64,000 nt of DNA. Source: an uncultured Actinomycetes bacterium. Lineage in GTDB: Bacteria > Actinomycetota > Acidimicrobiia > Acidimicrobiales > RAAP-2. The stretch's first letter is position 1. Every line of letters begins with the position of its first letter. The notes beneath the pieces were generated by a model. It ran no database searches and had not been told where the DNA came from. It saw only the letters and a list, made by a program, of their open reading frames with translations. The translations under genes and the position numbers were made by a program. The DNA lies in the NCBI GenBank assembly GCA_903875425.1, contig CAIQWC010000017.1, positions 1-64,000 of the forward strand, given 5' to 3'. Shown here in pieces: positions 16,389-24,443 of this stretch.

Positions 16389-17024
16389 TCATAGCCCCAC
16401 GCTAGCAATCTCGTCATCAGCTCGGCGTACTAACACGGTCCAAGAAAATGCCTGGGGAATACCTTGGGGTGTCTCATGTGTCGATGTCATTTCGAATATG
16501 ACTTCGAACGCGTCGCCCATGGCAGCGCCAATATCCTTCGAGCTAGCCCGGTGTACTTCCAAACCACTACATTGCTTCGGGCCATCAGGCGAGAACCCAC
16601 CAATCACTGCAATTCCTCCCGGTGCAAGGGAGCTGGCCACACGCGTGGCGTATCGATGCCGATCGGTTTCATCGACCAGGAAGTGAAAGACGGCCCTGTC
16701 GTGCCAGACTGTGTACTGACGCGGGGGTGCAAAGTCTCGAATATCAGAGACGATCAATGTCACTACGTCGGCATAACTCCCAAGGTTCGAACGAAGTAAC
16801 GCCAGTGCACGAGGCGAGACATCGAGCGCAGTGAGGTCTTCCCAGCCATCCTCGGCCAGCATTCTTATGAGATCTGAAGTTCCCGAACCGACATCAATAC
16901 AACCACGCCTACTCGGGGAAAACCGCCCCACTAGCTCCAAAGAAATAACAGGAGAAGCCTCGAACCAACTCACCTCACTACCTCGAGCGTCGTACACTTC
17001 GTTCCAGTATTCGCCTAGGTCCAC
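16389..17024 (-). CDS. Class I SAM-dependent methyltransferase
   Basis: 211 residues from GTG 17024. The start Y-W-N-E-V-Y resembles thiopurine/trans-aconitate-type methyltransferases, and motif I is C-I-D-V-G-S-G-T-S-D-L (about residue 42), followed by L-T-A-L-D-V-S-P-R-A-L and the W-H-D-R-A-V-F-H-F motif near 105. The substrate is unknown. It is first of three co-directed genes with the DUF3592-like protein and cfa. Confidence 0.8.
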   Translation of the reverse strand: MDLGEYWNEVYDARGSEVSWFEASPVISLELVGRFSPSRRGCIDVGSGTSDLIRMLAEDGWEDLTALDVSPRALALLRSNLGSYADVVTLIVSDIRDFAPPRQYTVWHDRAVFHFLVDETDRHRYATRVASSLAPGGIAVIGGFSPDGPKQCSGLEVHRASSKDIGAAMGDAFEVIFEMTSTHETPQGIPQAFSWTVLVRRADDEIASVGL

Positions 17025-17077
17025 GTACCCATCTTGTGGCGATTCGACACTGATTACAACTCGTTAGGGAAAAGATT

Positions 17078-17112
17078 CGAGCCCGGTACCTACCTGATAG
17101 GTACCGGGCTCG
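17078..17112 (-). terminator. Strong intrinsic terminator for the small membrane-protein gene
   Basis: A perfect 15-bp stem with a 5-nt loop (17093-17097). Read on the minus strand it is followed by TCTTTTCC, giving a U-rich tail. It therefore ends transcription coming from the small gene at 17153-17311 and insulates the methyltransferase operon. Confidence 0.85.
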
Positions 17113-17152
17113 CCCTTGTCGCCCAAGGTTGCCGCGATGAGCAACACCGTTC

Positions 17153-17311
17153 TTAGGAAACACCCACTAACGCTGGCGTTACAGCCGGCTCTGAGGCCAT
17201 ACGCCTATCGGCTTCGTCCCGATAATGGTGCACTACACCGATGAGAACAGGGATGATTGCGGCAGCGATGCCAACGGTGGCCAGACATGCGGTCAAGATT
17301 ACTGTCGTCAT
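17153..17311 (-). CDS. Small single-pass membrane protein, 52 residues
   Basis: ATG 17311 is preceded by AAAGGAG seven bases upstream, which decides this short start over a longer one at 17362. One hydrophobic helix (about residues 4-28) is followed by a charged segment H-H-Y-R-D-E-A-D-R-R-M. No family is recognised. Its own terminator and good ribosome-binding site support a real gene. It is divergent from the metal-permease gene, so a joint role is conceivable. Confidence 0.6.
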   Translation of the reverse strand: MTTVILTACLATVGIAAAIIPVLIGVVHHYRDEADRRMASEPAVTPALVGVS

Positions 17312-17375
17312 TGGAATCTCCTTTGTTAGTAATTCAACAACAAGTCCATTGTGCCCGGGCACTATGAGAAAACCC

Positions 17376-17397
17376 TGAAACTGATATCAAAGTTTCA
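17376..17397. promoter_or_regulatory. Palindromic candidate operator between divergent genes
   Basis: TGAAACT (17376-17382) and AGTTTCA (17391-17397) form a perfect 7-bp inverted repeat with an 8-bp spacer, and the centre contains a second palindrome, TGATATCA. It lies between the small membrane-protein gene and the YHS permease gene, where a metal-responsive regulator would be expected to bind. No cognate regulator gene is in the immediate area. Confidence 0.45.
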
Positions 17398-17490
17398 TAA
17401 GAAGCAAATTTCCTGATACTGCACCAGTGCAACGTCGATAGATGACGGCAGATACGGTATAGAAAAGACAAATCGCCTTAGGAGACTCGT

Positions 17491-19023
17491 GTGCTTGGCC
17501 TGAGTGTCGCCCGCTTTTTAACAGACCTAGGTCATGGCATGTTCGAAGCCTTCTACATGTTCTTCGAGACCTTCTGGGCTCTCGTCCTTGGATTCGGTCT
17601 CTCAGGTGCGGTTCAAGCGTTCGTCCCCCGTGATGCCATGCGCAAAAAACTTGGAGGGCACCGTCCATCGCACGTAGCGAGAGCCTCGGGTTACGGGATG
17701 GCGTCTTCGAGCTGCAGCTACGCCGCTTCAGCCATGGCCAAATCACTCTTTGCTAAAGGTGCCGACTTCACGAGTTCCATGATCTTCATGGTTGCATCAA
17801 CCAATTTGGTGATCGAACTCGGCCTCGTCCTCTTGGTGCTCATGGGCTGGCAGTTCACCCTCGCCGAATTCGTCGGGGGTTCCATCATGATTTCTCTGCT
17901 TGCCCTCTTGGGCAGTATTGCCTTCACGGCCTCTCTCGTTTCGATCGCACGCAAACGGTTACGCGACCCCGCACCCGAGGTACCAGTATCCGCACGTGGC
18001 GCAGACTCGAAAGCGCCCATCAAAACGCTGGCTGGCTGGAGTGACGCAGCGTCGTATGCCGTCGCCGACGTCACCATGCTCCGTAAAGAGCTCATCATTG
18101 GCTACGGCGTTGCGGGATTCCTCACTGCCCTCGTACCCATGAAGCTCTGGTCTGACCTATTTCTCCATGGCCATGGAGCGTGGTCCTCTATTGAAAATGC
18201 ATTCGTCGGACCATTGATTGCCGTCGTGAGTTGGGTGTGCTCAGTAGGTAATGTGCCGCTTGCTGCGGCACTCTGGTCAGGTGGTATTTCCTTTGGAGGT
18301 GTCATCGCCTTTGTCTTCGCCGACCTCATCACGATGCCACTGCTTTTCATTTATCGCCGCTATTACGGTGGCAAGCTGACTTTACGTATCTTTGTTGTGT
18401 TCTACCTCATCATGGTCACCACTGGCCTGATTGTGGGAGCGCTCTTTGGTGCCCTCCACCTCATCCCACAGCGGCGTAGCTTTTCCCCGTCAGCTGATCA
18501 CCTCAGTTGGAATTACACGACCATCCTGAACATTGCATTTTTGGCGCTTGGCCTTGCGCTGTGGTGGCTCGCAAGAAAGCAAGAACGTTTTGGTGGTGGT
18601 GTGGGGTACGCCATCGATCCGGTATGTCACATGCAAGTGCGGACCAGCCAAGCACCCGGCCACTTATTGTGTCACGGTACGCACTATTACTTTTGCTCCG
18701 ACCACTGCTTGCACGCATTCGAAGCGGATACGCAACGATATCTCCCGGCTGATGGCCCTACACCCATGGCTGAAGCTGCAGGCGGCGGTCCGATATCGCT
18801 CGGGTCAGCCATTGGTACCGCGGCACCTCGCGCTGACACAGGAATTGATCCCATGTGCGGCATGACCGTTCGCCTTGATCACCCTGCTGCCGAGCGATAC
18901 CGCGATGGCCATCGTTTTGTATTTTGTAATCCAGGCTGTGCAGCACAATTCGATGAACTCGGTGATATGACATCCGCCCCCCACTTTTCTGAAGCGTCGA
19001 TGCAGCGTCAGGACGGTCTTTAG
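17491..19023 (+). CDS. ArsP-like permease with two C-terminal YHS domains
   Basis: 510 residues from GTG 17491, with AGGAG seven bases upstream. Residues 1-370 hold about eight TM helices in two repeats, each with a Cys-Ser motif: S-S-S-C-S-Y near 70 and S-W-V-C-S-V-G-N-V-P near 247, as in the ArsP/DUF318 permease family. Two YHS domains follow: I-D-P-V-C-H-M with F-C-S-D-H-C (about 373-415) and I-D-P-M-C-G-M with F-C-N-P-G-C (about 450-490). YHS domains bind metal in copper and heavy-metal proteins. A role in export or handling of a metal or metalloid is likely; the ion is not known. Confidence 0.78.
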   Translation: MLGLSVARFLTDLGHGMFEAFYMFFETFWALVLGFGLSGAVQAFVPRDAMRKKLGGHRPSHVARASGYGMASSSCSYAASAMAKSLFAKGADFTSSMIFMVASTNLVIELGLVLLVLMGWQFTLAEFVGGSIMISLLALLGSIAFTASLVSIARKRLRDPAPEVPVSARGADSKAPIKTLAGWSDAASYAVADVTMLRKELIIGYGVAGFLTALVPMKLWSDLFLHGHGAWSSIENAFVGPLIAVVSWVCSVGNVPLAAALWSGGISFGGVIAFVFADLITMPLLFIYRRYYGGKLTLRIFVVFYLIMVTTGLIVGALFGALHLIPQRRSFSPSADHLSWNYTTILNIAFLALGLALWWLARKQERFGGGVGYAIDPVCHMQVRTSQAPGHLLCHGTHYYFCSDHCLHAFEADTQRYLPADGPTPMAEAAGGGPISLGSAIGTAAPRADTGIDPMCGMTVRLDHPAAERYRDGHRFVFCNPGCAAQFDELGDMTSAPHFSEASMQRQDGL

Positions 19024-19033
19024 ACTGAAGGCC

Positions 19034-19579
19034 ATGATTCAGGATTGTGTTTTTGTACGTCGAGGCGACGAGCGAGTGACGGAGCTCATCCGTGATTTTT
19101 CGGCTCCGCGCGCCGAGGTATTCCAAGCCTGGACTACGGCAGGATCCATTGAGCAATGGTGGGGACCCCATTTCGTTTTCATTACGGATTGCCACTTCGA
19201 AGCACGCAGGGGGGGTAGCTATCGCATTGAGATGACCGGAGACGAGGGCCAGCGCTATCCCATCTATGGCATGGTTCGCGAATACCATGCCAACGAGCGA
19301 CTCGCTTGGCAGGTGTGTCTTGACGAACACCCCGAAAGTTGGACGGGAATATTCCGACCACGGGGAACGCACCTCGAACACGTCATCATGGAGTGGGAAT
19401 ACGAGATTACGTTCCAAGATGTCCCTGGCGGCACCCGCGTCACCGTTACATCCACGTACCCTGTGGAAGAAGATATCCTCACCATGTTGGCCGCTGGCGC
19501 AACCGTGGGCTGGGGAGAGAGTTTTGAAAAGCTTGATCGCCTCTTAGCAACTTCAGGAGCCGACGAGCGGTCGCACTAA
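19034..19579 (+). CDS. SRPBCC / AHSA1-like domain protein
   Basis: 181 residues. The stretch F-S-A-P-R-A-E-V-F-Q-A-W-T near residue 22, followed by W-W-G-P and the G-G-S-Y-R-I-E-M motif, is typical of the START-like AHSA1 (Aha1 C-terminal-like) domain, which forms a hydrophobic cavity. Bacterial members are usually of unknown function and often chromosomal singletons. It begins 10 bp after the YHS permease stop and is probably in the same transcript. Confidence 0.75.
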   Translation: MIQDCVFVRRGDERVTELIRDFSAPRAEVFQAWTTAGSIEQWWGPHFVFITDCHFEARRGGSYRIEMTGDEGQRYPIYGMVREYHANERLAWQVCLDEHPESWTGIFRPRGTHLEHVIMEWEYEITFQDVPGGTRVTVTSTYPVEEDILTMLAAGATVGWGESFEKLDRLLATSGADERSH

Positions 19580-19609
19580 GACCATTATTCCCGAAGCGCT
19601 CAATACGGA

Positions 19610-19957
19610 TTAGGGCCACGCATCGCCGGGACCTTCAACGAATCCTCCTGTTTGCTCATGTAGTGCAAGCAAGACACCGCGAAGCAGCGCCATCATCTCG
19701 GGGTCGCCTTGGATATCCCCGTCCCAATGAGATTTGCGCTGAATCATAAACAGACAGGTTCGTAAGTCATCGACATTCGCCTTGCAGATTCCATGCTTTT
19801 CATAGCCGGCAGCGACCTTGTCGAATACCCTTCCTACCTTTTGCGTTCCACCACGTCGTTCGTATGCGTTGTAGGTGAGTGCGAAACCTTCAACATCGAT
19901 CCATGTGGAGTCGGGGTCGGGAATCTCAATCTGTTCTTCGAATTGATAACGGTTCAC
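19610..19957 (-). CDS. Conserved-looking hypothetical protein, 115 residues
   Basis: GTG 19957 is preceded by AGGAGG at about 19962-19967, a strong start signal. The protein is soluble, rich in acidic and aromatic residues (I-P-D-P-D-S-T-W-I-D-V-E-G near residue 13), with helical segments and no signal peptide. I do not recognise a family. It lies downstream of a gene-free stretch and convergent to the SRPBCC gene with 30 bp between. Confidence 0.55.
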   Translation of the reverse strand: MNRYQFEEQIEIPDPDSTWIDVEGFALTYNAYERRGGTQKVGRVFDKVAAGYEKHGICKANVDDLRTCLFMIQRKSHWDGDIQGDPEMMALLRGVLLALHEQTGGFVEGPGDAWP

Positions 19958-20306
19958 GACGCCTCCTACCGGCCTTCGCAGGCGCGAAGGCTCCCATCAG
20001 TATGGGAAATAGTTGTGACAGACGAAGGGTTACAGGGTGGCTACACGCACCAATACCTTTTCGTGCTTAGACCAGATCGGTATCGCCACCAGCAATCACT
20101 AAGGGAGTCGTCCCCAGGTGCACAGGAGTTATCCCGCTCATCGGAGTGATCCACCACATGCCAAGACTCAAAGGAAATCCCATCACAGTTCGTTCACCTA
20201 CATCAGGAACGCTTGAGAGCGCCTTCTCCTAGATGCTTTTTCCACCAAGGGTGCAGCCATAGGTGAGCGAGCGTAACGCTCCACCTACCACGGTCGGGTC
20301 GGTGGA
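19958..20306. other. Gene-free stretch with two small hairpins
   Basis: No convincing gene on either strand; the longest candidates are short, lack ribosome sites and look random. Two inverted repeats stand out: GCCTTCGC (19972-19979) with GCGAAGGC (19984-19991), in the 5' leader of the hypothetical gene at 19957, and GGTGAGCG (20262-20269) with CGCT-C-CACC (20277-20285), just after the Kelch gene stop, possibly a weak terminator without a U-tail. The stretch should also hold the promoter of the 19957 gene. Confidence 0.5.
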
Positions 20307-21746
20307 CTATGAGTTTCTCGTACCCGAGAGCGTTGCCACCTGACTCTTTCCATAGGCATTCAACGCCCATACGTGAATGGTGTAGCGCTGGCCATGCACA
20401 ATGGTCGCCGCTTTATTACACCAATCAACTTTTGATGGAGCGCAGGTTTTGATTTGATGGGTCACCGTTGCTCGGTAGCCCGTCAAGGGGCCGCCGCCGT
20501 CAAAGGCAGGAATATTCCACCGCACGGTTGCGCGGTCGCCATCGAATATGACTTTCACATGTCTCGGCATACTTGGGACTGCCGGCACGGCTGCAGCTGT
20601 CCACGTGTCGTTCTGACCGCCCCCGCCATTCATCACGATTTGATTCGTCGCTGGGTCAAGAGCCATGGAAATGGTGTCTCGAGCCGATGGAGATCCAGCG
20701 CAAGCTGTTCCCCCCACGATGTTCCCACAGGCGGCGTTACCGGCATTATCGATCTGATGCCAGTAACTTCCATTCCAAGCCCAGGTGTCGTTGTATTCAC
20801 TAGCACCGTAGTGATTCATGCCGCCGAAGACGATTACTTCACCAATCGCTGGATCAAAGGCCATGCCAAAACCCACTCGCCCAGGCGGGCTCATGGGACA
20901 TGGGTTCGCCGTTGGCAATGTTGCCCCGCATCCAGCGTGCGTACCGTTACCGTCATCGACCTGCTGCCAGATCGTTCCGGTCCAAATCCAGGTTGCGTTT
21001 GTTCCATCAGCGTTACCAGCGGTGACTTCTCCACCCCACAGTACCAATTGATTAGTCGCCGGATCCCAGGTCATTTGACCTACGTTTCGAGCCGGAGGAC
21101 TCGAGGTGCAAGCCGTCGTGCAGCCAGCGTCACCGCTGTCATCGACTTGACTCCACGAGTATGTCCCATTGACATACGAAAGGACCCAGGTGTAGTTGAG
21201 GTTGGAGAAGGCATTGTTTTCTCCACCAAACATCACCATTTGCTTTGTTGCCGGGTCGTAGGCCATTTGGGAACCCGGGGTCGATTGAGGGCTGATCGTG
21301 CAACTACCCGTGCAGCCAGGATCACCGGCATCGGCAACTTGTCGCCATGACGTTCCATTCCAAGCCCACGTCTGGTTACCATCTCCACCAAACATGACGA
21401 GCTGTTGGGATTGAGGGTCAAACACTAACTCCATCGTGTTTTCGTTGGGTCCATTAGTGCATCCCCAGGCCTGCGCATTACAGCCGGCACTATCAAGCTG
21501 TGTCCAAGCAGTCCCGCTCCATGACCACGTTGAGTTGGTATTCCCCTCCAACAAAATCAACTGGTGCGTTGCTGGGTCATAGGCCATCGATCCGCCTGGG
21601 CCCCCTGGAACTCCACCCGTTGTCGCTTGATGCCAATTCACCGACGGCGCCGCCACGAGTGAGGAAGCGCTGAGCGAGGGAGCAAGTGCGAAGACCGAAG
21701 AGAGCAGCGCCGTAGCGCCAAGAAAGGTTGCGAACTTGCGAACCAT
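20307..21746 (-). CDS. Secreted Kelch-like beta-propeller with C-terminal fibronectin III domain
   Basis: 479 residues from ATG 21746 (AGGTAGG upstream). An N-terminal signal peptide (M-V-R-K-F, hydrophobic core, A-S-A-type end at about 35) marks it as exported. Six to seven repeats follow, each with M-(A/T)-(Y/F/W)-D-P-A-T, then (V/L)-(M/L/V)-x-G-G and T-W-x-W-x-(G/N), the Kelch-type blade pattern, with regularly placed Cys pairs that may form disulfides. Residues about 390-475 form a fibronectin III domain (S-M-P-R-H-V-K-V, Y-R-A-T-V). Likely an extracellular binding protein. The partner is unknown. Confidence 0.75.
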   Translation of the reverse strand: MVRKFATFLGATALLSSVFALAPSLSASSLVAAPSVNWHQATTGGVPGGPGGSMAYDPATHQLILLEGNTNSTWSWSGTAWTQLDSAGCNAQAWGCTNGPNENTMELVFDPQSQQLVMFGGDGNQTWAWNGTSWRQVADAGDPGCTGSCTISPQSTPGSQMAYDPATKQMVMFGGENNAFSNLNYTWVLSYVNGTYSWSQVDDSGDAGCTTACTSSPPARNVGQMTWDPATNQLVLWGGEVTAGNADGTNATWIWTGTIWQQVDDGNGTHAGCGATLPTANPCPMSPPGRVGFGMAFDPAIGEVIVFGGMNHYGASEYNDTWAWNGSYWHQIDNAGNAACGNIVGGTACAGSPSARDTISMALDPATNQIVMNGGGGQNDTWTAAAVPAVPSMPRHVKVIFDGDRATVRWNIPAFDGGGPLTGYRATVTHQIKTCAPSKVDWCNKAATIVHGQRYTIHVWALNAYGKSQVATLSGTRNS

Positions 21747-21856
21747 GGATGCCTACCTTTTGTTAGGGTACGGTCGATCCGAGGGGGAACTGCCTCGTCG
21801 CCACCAACGTAACAGATGAGGCATAGCAATTCTTCGCACAACGCTGTATTCCTGTA

Positions 21857-21932
21857 TGGCAGTCCCAACGGGATTTGAACCCGTGTCTCCACCTTGAGAG
21901 GGTGATGTCCTAGGCCACTAGACGATGGGACC
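21857..21932 (-). tRNA. tRNA-Glu (anticodon CTC), 3' CCA encoded
   Basis: A cloverleaf can be drawn: acceptor GGTCCCA/TGGGACT (a G-T first pair), D-arm with TAGTGGCCTA, anticodon stem ACCCT(CTC)AAGGT-type loop giving CTC, T-arm with GGTTCAAATCC. CCA follows the discriminator G directly in the DNA. It lies 34 bp from tRNA-Gln and about 0.8 kb downstream of gltX, the synthetase that charges it. Confidence 0.95.
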
Positions 21933-21966
21933 TTGTGAAGTTGCCCGTTTCCGAACTCCTTCGCAG

Positions 21967-22039
21967 CTCGGGGGGGAGGACTCGAACCTCCAACATACGG
22001 ATTCAGAGTCCGTTGTTCTGCCAATTGAACTACCCCCGA
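21967..22039 (-). tRNA. tRNA-Gln (anticodon CTG)
   Basis: A complete cloverleaf: acceptor TCGGGGG/CCCCCGA with discriminator G, D-arm with TAGTTCAATTGGCA, anticodon stem ACGGA/TCCGT with loop CTCTGAA (anticodon CTG), and T-arm GGAGG-TTCGAGT-CCTCC. CCA is not encoded, unlike in the neighbouring tRNA-Glu. It is downstream of gltX and the DUF218 gene in the same direction and may be co-transcribed. Confidence 0.95.
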
Positions 22040-22076
22040 AGGCGGATCTCCAATGTTAGCCGATTGAAATCAGCCG

Positions 22077-22712
22077 CTACCCACCGGTGATGGGGCTGAT
22101 ATGCCGCTCATTCGACAAAAAGCTATAGCCCGTGATCCTACCGACACCGACAGCCACCGTCTCTCGGAGGTAGTACGGCAATTGGGCCCAGCCCTGAATT
22201 GGTGAATTACTCGTCGGACTCGGATACGGTGAAAACCCGAACGTCGAAGCAATGGCCATGGAGCGATCCTCGTGGAAAGGATCGGTAACTACCAGTACGG
22301 TCGAGACGCCTCTCGCTTTCAGTGTTGGAGATACTGATTGAATGTTTTGGTAGGTATCAGATCCTGAGCCTGTAATGATGGCAGCCGCTGGCACGCCTTT
22401 GGAGCGAAGGTAGCTTGCTGAAGTCCCCGCCTCGGTAAACATGTCACCCGGTAACTTGCCACCCGTCACCGCAATGAGTGGAGCTCGCCCGGCTTCATAG
22501 AGTACAAAGGCTTGATTGAGTCGAGCCGCTAAGTCAGGCGAGGGCGTACCGTTATATTCAGCCGCGCCCAGAACCACAATGGCTTGGGCGCCGTGACTCG
22601 AATGCTGCCGACCGGTCATCCATACTTGTACCAAGGTGATGGCGAAGTAAAGAACAATCAGACTAATAGTCGCCGAGATAATCTTAAAGATCAGCTTGAA
22701 AGGGAACAGCAT
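22077..22712 (-). CDS. YdcF/SanA family DUF218 membrane protein
   Basis: 211 residues. One N-terminal TM helix (about 7-30) precedes the DUF218 domain: A-I-V-V-L-G-A-A-E-Y near residue 44, the R-L-N-Q-A-F-V-L-Y-E segment, V-T-G-G, S-D-T-Y-Q-N-I and V-T-D-P-F-H. Such proteins (ElyC, SanA, YdcF) act in the cell envelope, with links to peptidoglycan and exclusion of large drugs. The start codon overlaps the gltX stop by 1 nt (TAATG), so the two are probably translationally coupled. Confidence 0.82.
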   Translation of the reverse strand: MLFPFKLIFKIISATISLIVLYFAITLVQVWMTGRQHSSHGAQAIVVLGAAEYNGTPSPDLAARLNQAFVLYEAGRAPLIAVTGGKLPGDMFTEAGTSASYLRSKGVPAAAIITGSGSDTYQNIQSVSPTLKARGVSTVLVVTDPFHEDRSMAIASTFGFSPYPSPTSNSPIQGWAQLPYYLRETVAVGVGRITGYSFLSNERHISPITGG

Positions 22713-24154
22713 TAGCCCTGCGCGATGACCACGGCGGCGTTGAGGCGCTTCAGCACCTCATCAAGGCCAAGGATCACCATAGATTCGAAGAGCGGTGGTC
22801 CAACGGAGGTACCGGTAAGCGCCACCCGGATGGGAGCTTGGGTCTTGCGAAGTTTCATACCCATTGCTTCGCTCAGGTCAGCCAGGGCCGCATGAAGCAC
22901 CTCGGGCACGAAGTCCGTTACTGAGAAAACCTCAATGGCTCGCTCAAGTATCAAAACAGCATCCGCATCATTCACCAATACTTTGGTGACAGCCGCCTCG
23001 TCGAACCGGGGAGTCTCCAGGAACAGGAAGTCGATCATTGCGGTAACTTCGCTCAGCATCGTGATGCGTTCTTGGACGAAGGGAGCAATGACTCGCCAGC
23101 GGTCTTCTTGAAAACGTTCCCGAGTCCATGGAATTTCATGATCAGAAGGAACCCAGTCGCCTTCGTCGGGATGTACCCAGGGTTTCGCGCTCTCCATGAA
23201 CGCATCAACCGTCATCGCTCGGAGATACTCTCCATTGATGTGAGTCATTTTGGCGATATCAAAGAATGCCGGTGCGTGATTGACATCTTCTAAGCGAAAC
23301 TGCTCTACGAGTTGTTCGAGGCTCAGAATCTCATCCTTACCCTTTGGTGCCCAGCCAAGTAACGAGAGATAGTTCACGAATGCTTGCGGAAGGTATCCCT
23401 TGTCACGATACGACTCCACTGCCACCGGGTCTTTACGCTTACTTAACTTCTTGCGCTGTTCATTAACCAGCATGGGTAGGTGAGCATACGCGGGAAGGTC
23501 GAGCGTCACGTCAATCTCATTAAGGGCCTGCCACATCAAAATTTGTTTCGGTGCAGTGGGAAGGAGATCTTCGCCACGAATCACATGGGTAATCTCCATC
23601 TCGCGATCATCGATCATGTTGGCTAAGGGAAATAGTGGTGCTCCCGAGGACTTCACCGCCATGAAGTCCTCCATCGCGTCATGGGGAAAGACGACGTCTC
23701 CACGAATGACATCACGGACCACCGTCTCACCGAGATCAGGAGTTCGAAATCGAAGACCAGTCGTTTCGCTTCGCATAACACCTCGGTCACGGCAGTAGCC
23801 GTCGTATCCCGGCGTTTTACGATCCTTCGTGCGCGTATCAATTTGGTCACGCTTACAGTCGCACGCGTAGAGAAAACCTGACTCGTACAACTTTTCGGCG
23901 AGTTCTCGGTGGCGGAGCTCAAAACTTGATTGGCGAAACGGTCCCTCGTCAGCCGACAGACCCAACCACGCCATCGCCGTGATGATGCCCGCAAGCCACT
24001 CTTCGCGACCACGTTCAGCATCGGTATCTTCGATACGTAAAATAAAGGTCCCTCCGCTTTGGCGAGCGTAGAGCCAATTGAAGAGAGACGTACGCGCACT
24101 ACCTACGTGGAAGTAACCCGTCGGTGACGGCGCAAAGCGAACGCGTGGAGTCAA
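22712..24154 (-). CDS. gltX: Glutamyl-tRNA synthetase
   Basis: 480 residues, the usual length. M-T-P-R-V-R-F-A-P-S-P-T-G opens the protein, H-V-G-S is the HIGH-type motif, and K-L-S-K-R near residue 248 is the KMSKS equivalent. A C-x-C near residue 97 and a later C-x3-H/Y-type cluster (D-G-Y-C-R-D) suggest a zinc site. The start is TTG at 24154, supported by AAGGA upstream and by homology at the first residues. I see no glutaminyl-tRNA synthetase here; in most actinobacteria this enzyme also charges tRNA-Gln with Glu for GatCAB amidation. Both tRNAs are close by. Confidence 0.95.
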   Translation of the reverse strand: MTPRVRFAPSPTGYFHVGSARTSLFNWLYARQSGGTFILRIEDTDAERGREEWLAGIITAMAWLGLSADEGPFRQSSFELRHRELAEKLYESGFLYACDCKRDQIDTRTKDRKTPGYDGYCRDRGVMRSETTGLRFRTPDLGETVVRDVIRGDVVFPHDAMEDFMAVKSSGAPLFPLANMIDDREMEITHVIRGEDLLPTAPKQILMWQALNEIDVTLDLPAYAHLPMLVNEQRKKLSKRKDPVAVESYRDKGYLPQAFVNYLSLLGWAPKGKDEILSLEQLVEQFRLEDVNHAPAFFDIAKMTHINGEYLRAMTVDAFMESAKPWVHPDEGDWVPSDHEIPWTRERFQEDRWRVIAPFVQERITMLSEVTAMIDFLFLETPRFDEAAVTKVLVNDADAVLILERAIEVFSVTDFVPEVLHAALADLSEAMGMKLRKTQAPIRVALTGTSVGPPLFESMVILGLDEVLKRLNAAVVIAQG

Positions 24155-24166
24155 GGAGTCCTTGTC

Positions 24167-24361
24167 TCAGTCCTCGGAGATAGCAATAGCGCCGTTGGGG
24201 CAACCCTTTACTGCTTCTTCAAGTTTGCCGCGAAGGTCCTCGCTCGGGTTCTCATCGAGCACGTAGAGGTAGCCATCATCTCGAACTTCAAAGAGTTCTG
24301 GAGCGACGCCCATACATACAGCGTTAGACGTGCAGAGGTCGTAGTTAACGTTGATCTTCAT
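24167..24361 (-). CDS. Small ferredoxin, [3Fe-4S] type
   Basis: 64 residues from ATG 24361, with CAGGAGG eight bases upstream; a longer reading to 24490 overlaps the upstream gene and is not used. Cysteines occur as C-x5-C (C-T-S-N-A-V-C) near the N-terminus and C-P near the C-terminus (K-G-C-P-N-G-A-I), the three-Cys pattern of cytochrome P450-partner 3Fe-4S ferredoxins. The surrounding sequence is strongly acidic, as expected. It would pass electrons to a P450 or another oxygenase; none is adjacent. Confidence 0.88.
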   Translation of the reverse strand: MKINVNYDLCTSNAVCMGVAPELFEVRDDGYLYVLDENPSEDLRGKLEEAVKGCPNGAIAISED

Positions 24362-24443
24362 TATTCGCCTCCTGGAGAGAACCGAGCGACACCGCCGCTG
24401 GCTCTCCGATGTTACCGGCCCAGGAGACTTCAGGGGGTTGGTT

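Noticed and set aside
18758-19417. Minus-strand frame of 219 codons across the end of the YHS permease and the SRPBCC gene
   Set aside because: It covers two well-supported plus-strand genes and has no recognisable domain.
20454-21350. Long plus-strand frame of 298 codons opposite the Kelch gene
   Set aside because: The opposite strand encodes a clear signal peptide and repeated propeller blades; the antisense frame stays open because of that repeat composition and resembles no protein.
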